From an uncultured Lachnobacterium sp. (lineage in GTDB: Bacteria; Bacillota; Clostridia; Lachnospirales; Lachnospiraceae): a stretch of DNA of 38,179 bases. Both the position numbers and the translations under genes were made by a program. Below, piece after piece: positions 17,652 through 23,445 of this stretch (the first letter of the stretch is position 1; each line of letters begins with the position of its first letter). The notes beneath the pieces were generated by a model, which was not told where the DNA came from, did no database searches, and saw nothing but the letters and a program-made list of their open reading frames with translations. Location of the stretch: NCBI GenBank assembly GCA_900550545.1, contig URSS01000026.1:1-38179 (forward strand), read 5' to 3'.

Positions 17652-18491
17652 ATGAGTGAATTATTGTTTTGTCATGCGCCGATTGCATCATTGCCCTATT
17701 ATATCGAGGGACTTGGAATTAATATTTATTCGATGGAGGAATTGTGCTATTTTATTGCAGGAAATGTGTTCCTGCTGGACGATTCTTTTATGAATGAAGG
17801 ATTGTGTACCTGGATAGAGAAGCAGATGAGTGCGTATAAACTTGCAGAAAATTTAAGAAATATCATGCATGCAGGCAGACGATTATCGGTATTCGTGGAT
17901 CTGATACTGGAAGATACCTGTTACTATTCTAAACCAGAGATCGATAATATTGTTTCTACGCTCGAACAGCTGGAACAGAAAACAGGTTTTGAATGCAGTA
18001 AGATGCATGCGGATCAGTTAATGGAAAAAGAAAAGTATCTTGCCGCAATCTATGCTTACCGGAAATTGCTTGACTCTAGGGAAGCAAAAGAGACAGATGC
18101 TTTGCTGAGAGGAAATGTATGGCACAATCTGGGCACGGCATATGCGAGACTATTCCTTTTTGAAGAGGCAGCAGCATGTTATGAGAAAGCCTATGAATTG
18201 AATCAGACATATGAATCCGTGCGGGAAGCTTTGTTATGTTCCTGCTATATGGAGAATGAAGAAAATCTCAAGCAGAAATGTGCACAGTATTTTGTAGATG
18301 AGAATACGATTGAAGCACTGAAAGAGGAACGTGAGCAGGCAGGAGACAATCCACGTATCCGGGAATTTGATGAGCGGCTGGAACATATCCGCTCCATGCT
18401 TGCGGACGGACAGAAAGTCCAGGCAAAAGATGCGTTAAATGATATTATTTTTAACTGGAAGGAAGAATACCGAAGAGGTTGTAAAGTATAG
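17652..18491 (+). CDS. TPR-containing protein of the DUF5717-like operon
   Basis: A 279-residue soluble protein. The first 110 residues are an unrecognised helical domain (LLFCHAPIASLPYYIEGLGI). Residues about 115-200 contain two TPR-like units (LMEKEKYLAAIYAYRKLL and NVWHNLGTAYARLFLFEEAA followed by ACYEKAYELN). The C-terminus is a charged helix ending NWKEEYRRG. It sits in the middle of the operon with 9 and 5 bases to its neighbours, which suggests a fixed partner stoichiometry. A TPR adaptor beside an Hsp70-fold protein is a familiar chaperone-type pairing, but here that is only an inference. Confidence 0.7.
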   Translation: MSELLFCHAPIASLPYYIEGLGINIYSMEELCYFIAGNVFLLDDSFMNEGLCTWIEKQMSAYKLAENLRNIMHAGRRLSVFVDLILEDTCYYSKPEIDNIVSTLEQLEQKTGFECSKMHADQLMEKEKYLAAIYAYRKLLDSREAKETDALLRGNVWHNLGTAYARLFLFEEAAACYEKAYELNQTYESVREALLCSCYMENEENLKQKCAQYFVDENTIEALKEEREQAGDNPRIREFDERLEHIRSMLADGQKVQAKDALNDIIFNWKEEYRRGCKV

Positions 18492-18496
18492 GTATT

Positions 18497-19696
18497 ATGT
18501 TTTTATCGAAACTTTTTCATAGAAAAAACAGAAAAAAATGGGAAGAGAATGTTGCAAAGTATGAGCAGGAGCGCTATGCAGCCCTAGAGACGGAGGACAG
18601 TGAGCGGACTCTGCATCTTACGGAGCCGGAGAATGCGGCAAGTTATGTGGTGGATCTGTGTGAGCAGATGATTGATGTATCCAAAAATATCGAAGGTATC
18701 CGGCAGGAATATCAGATGGTTACTTCCTATCTGACCGATATACAGATTATCGAAGAGCTTACCGAGGCAGAGCGCACACCGATTGAAACCTGTGCTCAGC
18801 ATGTATCTCAATTAGAAAAACAAAGAAGCGAATTTTTAAAGATCGAACATAAGCTTTCGGATACACAGTATGGTCAGATGCAGCAGGAGGAGGCTGAACT
18901 TCCGGGGGTTATACGCCGGTTAAAGGAAAATGAAAATTATCTTGATAAAATAAAAAAAGATCTTGCTTATCTGGAAGGTGAAAAACTACAGTGGTCTATG
19001 CTTCGGACGGAATCTTTACGGACACAGGACATTATGAGAAAAGCATCGTGCATTTTATTGTTTCTATTTGTAGTTTTGTTTGTGGGAGCATTGATCGGTT
19101 CCAGGTATTTTCAGGTAGAGGCACAGTTGCCGGTTACAATCGGATGCTTTGTTGCAGCAGTTATCGGAGTGTTTGTTTTTATCAGATACCAGGAAGCTAC
19201 AAAGAATATCCGTAAGGCGGATGTGAACAAAAATCATGCGATCTCTTTGGAGAATCATGTAAAGATCCGTTTTGTGAATATGAAAAATGCGGTGGATTAC
19301 ACATGCGAAAAATATCATGTGCACAATGCAAATGAATTACAGGCGTTGTATGAGCAGTATCAGAGTGAAGCAAAAGAAAAGGAACAGTTTCGAAAGACAA
19401 ATGATGAACTGGAATATTACTCAAAATCTCTGATTCATTATCTTTCGAAACAGAAAATGTATGATGCAAAAGTATGGATCCAGCATGCGGATGCAATTAT
19501 AGACAGCAGGGAGCTGGTTGAGTTAAAGCATAATCTTATTGAACGCAGACAGCATTTGCGCGGACGGATTGAAAGTGCATTGCAAAGCATTGAGATTATG
19601 AAGAAAGATGCGATGAAGCAGGCACAGCATATGGATGACAATGGCCTGCAGTTACAGAAGATCATTCAGAAAATCGATCAGATGAATCAATACTAA
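18497..19696 (+). CDS. Coiled-coil membrane protein of the DUF5717-like operon
   Basis: A 399-residue protein. Residues 1-180 are largely coiled coil (rich in Gln, Glu and Lys, for example QEEAELPGVIRRLKENENYL). Two adjacent membrane helices at about 183-205 and 211-232 (ILLFLFVVLFVGALIGSRYF and VTIGCFVAAVIGVFVFI) form a hairpin, and residues 235-399 are a second coiled coil. Both long arms are therefore on the same, probably cytoplasmic, side. It is the last gene of the operon and could anchor the other three proteins to the membrane. No known family recognised. Confidence 0.65.
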   Translation: MFLSKLFHRKNRKKWEENVAKYEQERYAALETEDSERTLHLTEPENAASYVVDLCEQMIDVSKNIEGIRQEYQMVTSYLTDIQIIEELTEAERTPIETCAQHVSQLEKQRSEFLKIEHKLSDTQYGQMQQEEAELPGVIRRLKENENYLDKIKKDLAYLEGEKLQWSMLRTESLRTQDIMRKASCILLFLFVVLFVGALIGSRYFQVEAQLPVTIGCFVAAVIGVFVFIRYQEATKNIRKADVNKNHAISLENHVKIRFVNMKNAVDYTCEKYHVHNANELQALYEQYQSEAKEKEQFRKTNDELEYYSKSLIHYLSKQKMYDAKVWIQHADAIIDSRELVELKHNLIERRQHLRGRIESALQSIEIMKKDAMKQAQHMDDNGLQLQKIIQKIDQMNQY

Positions 19697-19712
19697 ATCT
19701 TTCACATTTTAT

Positions 19713-19741
19713 GCATATATTCATAATATATAGCATACGCA
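19713..19741 (+). promoter_or_regulatory. Possible sigma-E promoter of cotJ
   Basis: GCATATAT and CATACGCA are separated by about 13-14 bases upstream of cotJA, close to the sigma-E (mother-cell) consensus of an AT-rich -35 and CATACANT. The implied start of transcription falls only about 12 bases before the ATG and touches the GGAAAGGA ribosome site, so the call is tentative. In B. subtilis cotJ is sigma-E controlled. Confidence 0.35.
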
Positions 19742-19759
19742 AAATGGAAAGGATTTCAG

Positions 19760-19960
19760 ATGATGGATACAAAATTGAATATCACATCCTGCAGAGAGGC
19801 AGACACACAGCAGGTACCTGGTATGGCATATGTTCCGTGGCAGCAGTTTACCAAAACCTATGACCCCAACCGGGCACTGAGAGCCGGAACAATCTTCCCG
19901 GAACTTGATAAGCCGTTTACTGGAAATTGTGCATGGAACAATGGAGGTAGACGCAGATGA
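19760..19960 (+). CDS. cotJA: Spore coat-associated protein CotJA
   Basis: A 66-residue protein with the family core GMAYVPWQQFTKTYDPNRALRAGTIFPELDKPF, ending in a Cys-containing tail. CotJA is a small inner spore-coat protein made in the mother cell. A GGAAAGGA ribosome site is 6 bases upstream of the ATG. Its TGA overlaps the cotJB ATG (ATGA), as usual in this operon. Confidence 0.92.
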   Translation: MMDTKLNITSCREADTQQVPGMAYVPWQQFTKTYDPNRALRAGTIFPELDKPFTGNCAWNNGGRRR

Positions 19961-20241
19961 ACAGACAAAATCAGGATATGCAGCAAAAGAGAATGAACCA
20001 GAAGGAACTGTATGAGTGGATCATGATGCTCGGATTTTGTGCTGTGGATATGATGCTTTATCTGGATACACATCCGGATGATGAAGAAGCACTGAATTAT
20101 TTTAATCAGTGCAATACGCTTTACAATGCAGCAAAGCAGTCTTATCAGGAACAGTTTGGCCTATTGAATGCATTCTCAGAGCAGGAACGTTTTTCCTGGG
20201 ATTGGAATACAGCACCGATGCCATGGGAAGGGGGAATGTGA
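19957..20241 (+). CDS. cotJB: Spore coat protein CotJB
   Basis: A 94-residue acidic protein of the CotJB family, recognised by LYEWIMMLGFCAVDMMLYLDTHPDDEEALNYF and the C-terminal FSWDWNTAPMPWEGG. It helps place CotJC in the coat. It overlaps cotJA by 4 bases and is followed 3 bases later by the cotJC start. Confidence 0.93.
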   Translation: MNRQNQDMQQKRMNQKELYEWIMMLGFCAVDMMLYLDTHPDDEEALNYFNQCNTLYNAAKQSYQEQFGLLNAFSEQERFSWDWNTAPMPWEGGM

Positions 20242-20244
20242 TTT

Positions 20245-20358
20245 ATGTGGAGTTATGAAAAACGATTGCAGTATCCGATTCATATTACAACACCGAATGC
20301 GAAGATGGCGTCTTATATTATCAGCCAGTATGGCGGTCGATACTGCAATACCCTATAA
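20245..20358 (+). pseudogene. cotJC: CotJC (manganese-catalase-like coat protein), 5' fragment cut by the element
   Basis: The frame encodes MWSYEKRLQYPIHITTPNAK followed by MASYIISQYGG, which is exactly the N-terminus of CotJC. After Gly31 (about position 20340) similarity stops and six foreign codons lead to TAA. Full CotJC is about 190-200 residues, so some 85 percent is missing. The break lies about 30 bases from the 3' end of a serine recombinase gene, so it is best read as the attachment junction of an integrated element. The remaining part of cotJC was not found in the window on either strand. Confidence 0.9.
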
Positions 20359-20371
20359 CGGATAGAAACCG
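20334..20371. other. Putative attachment-site junction in cotJC
   Basis: CotJC homology ends after TATGGCGGT (about 20332-20340). The following bases up to the recombinase stop at 20372 belong to the element. Large serine recombinases cross over at a 2-bp core inside sites of about 40-50 bp, so the core probably lies within or just beside GGCGGT. The partner junction is not in the window, so the core cannot be defined. Confidence 0.55.
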
Positions 20372-21853
20372 CTAAATTACAAGCTTTAAGAACACATCAA
20401 GACTTGTGTTCTTCCGGTCGAATACGATGTGATCTACCACATTCCGCATCATGTTTCCTTTTTGGACATAATCAGCAGATTCATCTTTTAACACCAGAAG
20501 CAGATTTTGAATATTCTGCTTCATTTTTTTATCCATATCTTCTTTGGTATATTTGACATTGGAAAGCGTGAGTTCTTCAATTTCTTTTTCAATTGTCCGG
20601 CGTTCCTCTTCAAGTGCAGTCTTATTCGCCTTATATTCTTCCAGAGTATCAATTTCATTTAAGTATGCAGCCTTGATACGCTTTTCCTTGGCATCAATTT
20701 TCTGAAGCTGTCGTTCACAGTCGGATAGCTTGGATTCGGCATTTGAGGACGCTGCAGATATAATGGTGTATGAAAGTGTAGGAGAGTGCAATACATATTC
20801 AAGATACTCCATCACCATTTTTTCAATTGATCCGGTACTGATATAATGAGACTCCGAACAGAATCCCTTGCTATATTTCCAACATTGGAAGCCGCGTGCA
20901 GAGTTAGCACCGCCATATGCCAATGTACCACCACAAGAGGAACAGATCAGCAGACCACTCAGCCAATGCTTGGCAGATGATACATCACGGGATTTTGCTT
21001 TGCGCATATTCAATGCCAGTCGTTTCTGGATTTCTTTAAATGTATCTTCATCCCATAAAGCTTCCCAGTTACCATCTGCATAGATCACTTCATCTGACGG
21101 TTTAAGCTTGCGACCGCGTTCGGTGTAGTTCCATCTGGATTTGCCAATATAAAACGGATTTTCGAGCACGTAGCGCACGCCACGGGCATCCCACAGGTTA
21201 CCTCGCTTGGTGCGATACCCCATGTCATTTAGTTTACGCGCAATTTGAAGCTGTGTGGACCCGGACAGGAACATATCTTTGATCATAAGCGGAATCTGTA
21301 CGGTGTCCGGATTGATTACCGGCGGTTTCTTATCGCCTGGAGATGTATATCCAATCGGAGCATCGCTTTGATAGTGTCCACGCATAGCATTCTGCGTCAT
21401 GCCACGCATTACCTCGCCGGATAAGCGGATAGAGTAGTATTCGTCCATCCATTCGATAATACGCTCAATCAGAGAGCCAAACGGACCGTCTATGAGTGGC
21501 TCTGACACACTCACCACATCAACACTGTTTTTACTGAGCAGGGATTTATATACAATGGATTCTTCCTGATTACGGGCAAATCGTGAGAACTTCCACACGA
21601 TGATCGCATCAATCGGATGCTCCTTGGACTTGGCCAGTGCAATCATGTTCTGGAAAGCTGGCCGCTTGTTTGCTTTCCGGCCGGAGATACCATTGTCCTG
21701 ATATATGTATTCTTCGGGAACATCAATGGAATTCTTCTTGGCATAATCCATAAGTAAGCGAAGCTGCGCATCCGGAGAGAGTTCTTCCTGCTTGTCGGTG
21801 GATACACGGATGTAGATTGCCCCTGTTTTGCGTTCTGATACTTTTTCTTTCAT
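20372..21853 (-). CDS. Large serine recombinase
   Basis: A 493-residue site-specific recombinase. The N-terminal resolvase domain begins AIYIRVSTDKQ with nucleophile Ser18 and contains WKFSRFARN. The recombinase domain follows (NAMRGHYQSDAPIGY, GNLWDARGVRYVLENPFYIG). A zinc ribbon lies near residue 300 (LLICSSCGGTLAYGG with FCSE later), then a coiled-coil arm (residues about 370-430). It belongs to the class of SpoIVCA, which excises skin during sporulation, and of phage integrases. All domains look intact, so the enzyme may be active. It reads toward the cotJC break; GAGGTG lies 9 bases before the ATG. Confidence 0.92.
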   Translation of the reverse strand: MKEKVSERKTGAIYIRVSTDKQEELSPDAQLRLLMDYAKKNSIDVPEEYIYQDNGISGRKANKRPAFQNMIALAKSKEHPIDAIIVWKFSRFARNQEESIVYKSLLSKNSVDVVSVSEPLIDGPFGSLIERIIEWMDEYYSIRLSGEVMRGMTQNAMRGHYQSDAPIGYTSPGDKKPPVINPDTVQIPLMIKDMFLSGSTQLQIARKLNDMGYRTKRGNLWDARGVRYVLENPFYIGKSRWNYTERGRKLKPSDEVIYADGNWEALWDEDTFKEIQKRLALNMRKAKSRDVSSAKHWLSGLLICSSCGGTLAYGGANSARGFQCWKYSKGFCSESHYISTGSIEKMVMEYLEYVLHSPTLSYTIISAASSNAESKLSDCERQLQKIDAKEKRIKAAYLNEIDTLEEYKANKTALEEERRTIEKEIEELTLSNVKYTKEDMDKKMKQNIQNLLLVLKDESADYVQKGNMMRNVVDHIVFDRKNTSLDVFLKLVI

Positions 21854-21896
21854 AGCACATTACACCTCTTTCTCTATATTGTATTGTTTTTTGAGT

Positions 21897-22029
21897 ACAA
21901 AAATAACAGCCAGCGTGGAACGGGTGTTCCGCTTGCGCAGCTGCTCCGAGAATGATACAATGTGCTTGTTGAGGGCTTTCGTATCATTCGGGAGCTTGCC
22001 GCCTTGCTTTGGTAGAGCAGGGCGGTTTT
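21897..22029 (-). ncRNA. Structured leader/attenuator upstream of the recombinase
   Basis: On the minus strand three hairpins follow one another. The first is CCGCC/GGCGG with TGCT/AGCA (22025-21999). The second is long: arms of 15 and 16 bases, GCTCC-x-GAATGATAC (21995-21981) with GTATCATTC-xx-GGAGC (21958-21943), and a 22-base loop. The third, at 21943-21907, runs directly into TTATTTTTGT. The third hairpin plus T-run is a rho-independent terminator placed about 45 bases ahead of the recombinase start, so it could act as an attenuator. The same strand also has an open frame here (see findings), so a decayed coding sequence is the alternative. Confidence 0.5.
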
Positions 22030-22032
22030 AAA

Positions 22033-22061
22033 TTGACAAAAATGGTTGTGTGACATATAAT
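22033..22061 (+). promoter_or_regulatory. Promoter of the antitoxin RNA
   Basis: A fully consensus sigma-A promoter: TTGACA (22033-22038), exactly 17 bases, TATAAT (22056-22061). It faces the toxin gene and is stronger than the toxin promoter, as expected for an antitoxin RNA. Confidence 0.85.
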
Positions 22062-22067
22062 ACACTT

Positions 22068-22167
22068 AACAGGAAAGCCGATAGATAGGTGTCAGCTATC
22101 TACTCCGGCGAAAAATCAATGGAAAATAACCGTCAACTTTTCTCAGGAGCTGGACGGTTATTTTTTA
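22068..22167 (+). ncRNA. Antisense antitoxin RNA of a type I toxin-antitoxin system
   Basis: An RNA of about 100 nt runs from the consensus promoter to a terminator. Its 5' part can fold as AAGCCG ... CGGCG enclosing TAGATAG/CTATCTA (22078-22109). Its 3' part is the hairpin AATAACCGTC/GACGGTTATT ending in six T residues (22123-22166). The last 45 or so bases are complementary to the 3' end of the toxin mRNA, including its final codons and terminator. This convergent layout with a shared bidirectional terminator is that of Fst, TxpA/RatA and BsrG/SR4 systems. No open reading frame is present in it. Confidence 0.75.
22123..22166. terminator. Bidirectional terminator shared by toxin and antitoxin
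   Basis: Arms AAAATAACCGTC (22123-22134) and GACGGTTATTTT (22153-22164) are complementary over 12 bases with an 18-base loop. The plus strand ends in TTTTTT and the minus strand in TTATTTTCC. It overlaps the toxin stop and its last two Lys codons. Confidence 0.85.
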
Positions 22168-22244
22168 TGTCTGAAATTACAAACTAGTGTAACAATAGCA
22201 CATATCATTATCACAAATGTGAACAGATCAGAATATGTAACCAT
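22158..22244 (-). CDS. Type I toxin, Fst/TxpA-like 28-residue membrane peptide
   Basis: A 28-residue peptide, too short for usual gene calling: MVTYSDLF, a single hydrophobic helix (TFVIMICAIVTLVCNF) and the basic tail RHKK. This matches the holin-like toxins of Gram-positive type I systems (short acidic N-terminus, one membrane helix, charged end). AAGGGGG lies 9 bases before the ATG at 22244; two earlier ATGs (22253, 22250) touch the ribosome site and are less likely. Transcription starts at a TATAAT box (22315-22310, minus strand) with a weak -35, giving a leader of about 60 bases. That leader contains ACGGTTA, complementary to TAACCGT in the terminator, allowing the end-to-end folding known to mask such ribosome sites. 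Confidence 0.82.
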   Translation of the reverse strand: MVTYSDLFTFVIMICAIVTLVCNFRHKK

Positions 22245-22309
22245 CGGCATCATCCCCCTTCACAGGCTCGGAGTAGATGTAACCGTTCCTCGGCTTCCCA
22301 GGTAAGTGT

Positions 22310-22315
22310 ATTATA
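22310..22315 (-). promoter_or_regulatory. -10 box of the toxin promoter
   Basis: TATAAT on the minus strand followed by ACACTTACC, nearly the same sequence that follows the antitoxin -10 box. A TTGACA lies only one base upstream and cannot serve as its -35; the hexamer at the proper distance is poor. Weak toxin expression relative to antitoxin is expected. Confidence 0.55.
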
Positions 22316-22330
22316 TTGTCAAGGTACTTA

Positions 22331-22564
22331 CTATGGTGTTGGTAGCACCAGAGCGGTTTTTATTTGCACAATGATGAATACTTGTGGCAGTATACACATA
22401 AGTAATAAAACGATGATTATAATTGCAAGGATAATGGGTAAAGTTTTTTGTTCGTGTTCATCTATCTTAGCTTGTTTTAAATCATCACTAGGAAGACCAT
22501 CTTTGACGGAATGAGAGTACTGTAAGTTGTTTCCGCAATGTGAACAGAATTTAGTTCCTGTTTC
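22331..22564 (-). pseudogene. 3' fragment of a zinc-ribbon membrane protein
   Basis: A frame with no start codon, closed upstream by TAG, reads ETGTKFCSHCGNNLQY, the second half of a CxxC...CxxC zinc ribbon. A hydrophilic linker (DGLPSDDLKQAKIDEHEQ) and one strong membrane helix (LPIILAIIIIVLLLMCIL) follow. The first CxxC pair and the start are missing exactly where the ImmA-like frame is fused. It is therefore the tail of a gene that lost its 5' end by deletion. Such zinc-ribbon membrane proteins are common in integrative elements and prophages; function unknown. Confidence 0.7.
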
Positions 22565-22791
22565 CTATTTTCGGATTCTTTCTGATCTATGATATCCACA
22601 ACGGTTGTGTAATGGTGTCCAAGCTCTTCGGCAAGCATACAAGCTTTTTCGGTTTCTATGTACATATCTTTACTAAGAGCAATGGTGCCATCACAATATA
22701 ATCCTTTGATTCGCTTACTGGTAAAAGGATAATCAATGATATCTACATTTGTATCAGAAGCGGTTTGACATAATTCTTCGAATTTATTCAT
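22477..22791 (-). pseudogene. ImmA/IrrE-like metallopeptidase, truncated by deletion
   Basis: Residues 1 to about 75 match phage and ICE ImmA proteins: MNKFEELCQTA, DIIDYPFTSKRIKGLYCDG, IALSKDM and the zinc-site helix LAEELGHHYTT. Normally the protein continues for another 60-80 residues after RKQE with the third metal ligand. Here, after RKQE, the DNA passes out of frame into a zinc-ribbon gene and the frame reads on for 22 unrelated residues. The active site is incomplete, so function is probably lost. In ICEBs1 and related elements ImmA cleaves the repressor ImmR to release the element. GGAGGTG precedes the start. Confidence 0.8.
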
Positions 22792-22841
22792 TATAATCAC
22801 CTCCGCCGCATCTTAAATTATTTTCTGCCCTATAAAAAGGA

Positions 22842-23003
22842 CTACTTCCGTTTGGACTTTACAAATTCTGCAAATGCTTTGATTTCATCAAGTTCCTCTG
22901 GGGTGTACTCATCGCCATCAAAATGTGCAGCAATGGTAGTAGGTTTTTCTATTTGTTCATCAGAAAATAAATAAGAAGTTGTTGTCAATTGCAAAGATGT
23001 TCA
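22842..23003 (-). pseudogene. C-terminal remnant of an ImmR-like XRE repressor
   Basis: The last 47 codons read KPTTIAAHFDGDEYTPEELDEIKAF and end KSKRK, the typical tail of XRE repressors encoded just before ImmA. The N-terminal helix-turn-helix domain is absent: an in-frame TGA lies at 23001-23003 and no homology continues beyond. The stop is 51 bases before the ImmA start, as expected for the pair. Loss of the DNA-binding domain means no repressor is made. Confidence 0.75.
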
Positions 23004-23061
23004 TTTGAAATGTAACCATAATGTTTGGCTTCTGGTTAAAGAGCTCCTTGAATCGTGGTTA

Positions 23062-23400
23062 TGGACATATGGAAGAAATAAATCAAGCCAGGTCCACAAT
23101 TTTGGATAAGAATGGACATATGTAAAAATGCGTTGTAATGAGGTCCAATTAAATCATGTAAATTGGACAGTATGGCATGACCTTTTTACATATGTCCAAA
23201 ATTATTTTCGATGTTGGACATTTCAATATGTTTTTTCGTATTGGTCCAAAATAGACTTTTTTAGTGGACATAGTAAATTGCTTTTTATGTATATATCCAT
23301 ACAGTTAAAAATTCCTATAATGATTAAGTTGTTTCTGGTGATACAATGGAAAAGAACAGGTAAATATCTGGACAATGAGAATCGTATGACAAAATGTCCA
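23062..23400. repeat. Array of TGGAC/GTCCA half-sites with 51-bp period
   Basis: Five consecutive units have the form TGGAC-N25-GTCCA (N24 in the fourth) separated by exactly 16 bases each time. TGGAC starts at 23062, 23113, 23164, 23215 and 23265; GTCCA starts at 23092, 23143, 23194 and 23244, with ATCCA at 23295. A further TGGAC-N22-GTCCA at 23369-23400 is near the phase of the seventh unit. Half-sites thus alternate at 30 and 21 bp, about 3 and 2 helical turns. Units 2 and 3 are mirror images with perfect 16-bp arms (TGGACATATGTAAAAA at 23113 and its complement ending 23198). Units 1-2 read forward, 3-6 better in reverse. It fills the 440-bp gap between the element remnant and the oxidase gene. 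Nature unknown. Confidence 0.85.
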
Positions 23401-23445
23401 TTAGCTGTTATAATAATTCCAAAGAGAGACAAGGAGCAAAGACAA

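Larger units (their letters stand above)
20340..23003. mobile_element. Decayed integrated element interrupting cotJC
   Basis: This stretch carries a large serine recombinase with a structured leader, a type I toxin-antitoxin locus, a zinc-ribbon fragment joined to an ImmA-like gene, and the C-terminus of an ImmR-like repressor. These are typical of a prophage or integrative element, but no structural, conjugation or replication genes remain and several genes are truncated. The left boundary is the cotJC break. The right boundary is uncertain: repressor homology ends at about 23003 and a 51-bp-period array follows. The interruption of a spore-coat gene parallels skin-like elements. Confidence 0.7.

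Noticed and set aside
21828..22031. Plus-strand small ORF opposite the recombinase leader
   Set aside because: It starts inside the recombinase gene on the other strand, has no ribosome site, and its length is explained by the complementary structured leader.
22317..22322. TTGACA next to the toxin -10 box as its -35
   Set aside because: It is only one base upstream of TATAAT and so cannot be the -35 element of that promoter; no -10 box lies 17 bases downstream of it.
23062..23400. CRISPR array at the 51-bp-period repeats
   Set aside because: The repeated bases are only 5-bp half-sites at fixed distances; the 35-bp units are not conserved enough, change orientation midway, and no cas genes are nearby.
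23128..23445. N-terminal extension of the hydroxy-acid oxidase gene
   Set aside because: The frame is open, but the added residues are aromatic-rich with no family similarity, the region is the half-site array, and AAGGAG lies just before the ATG at 23446.
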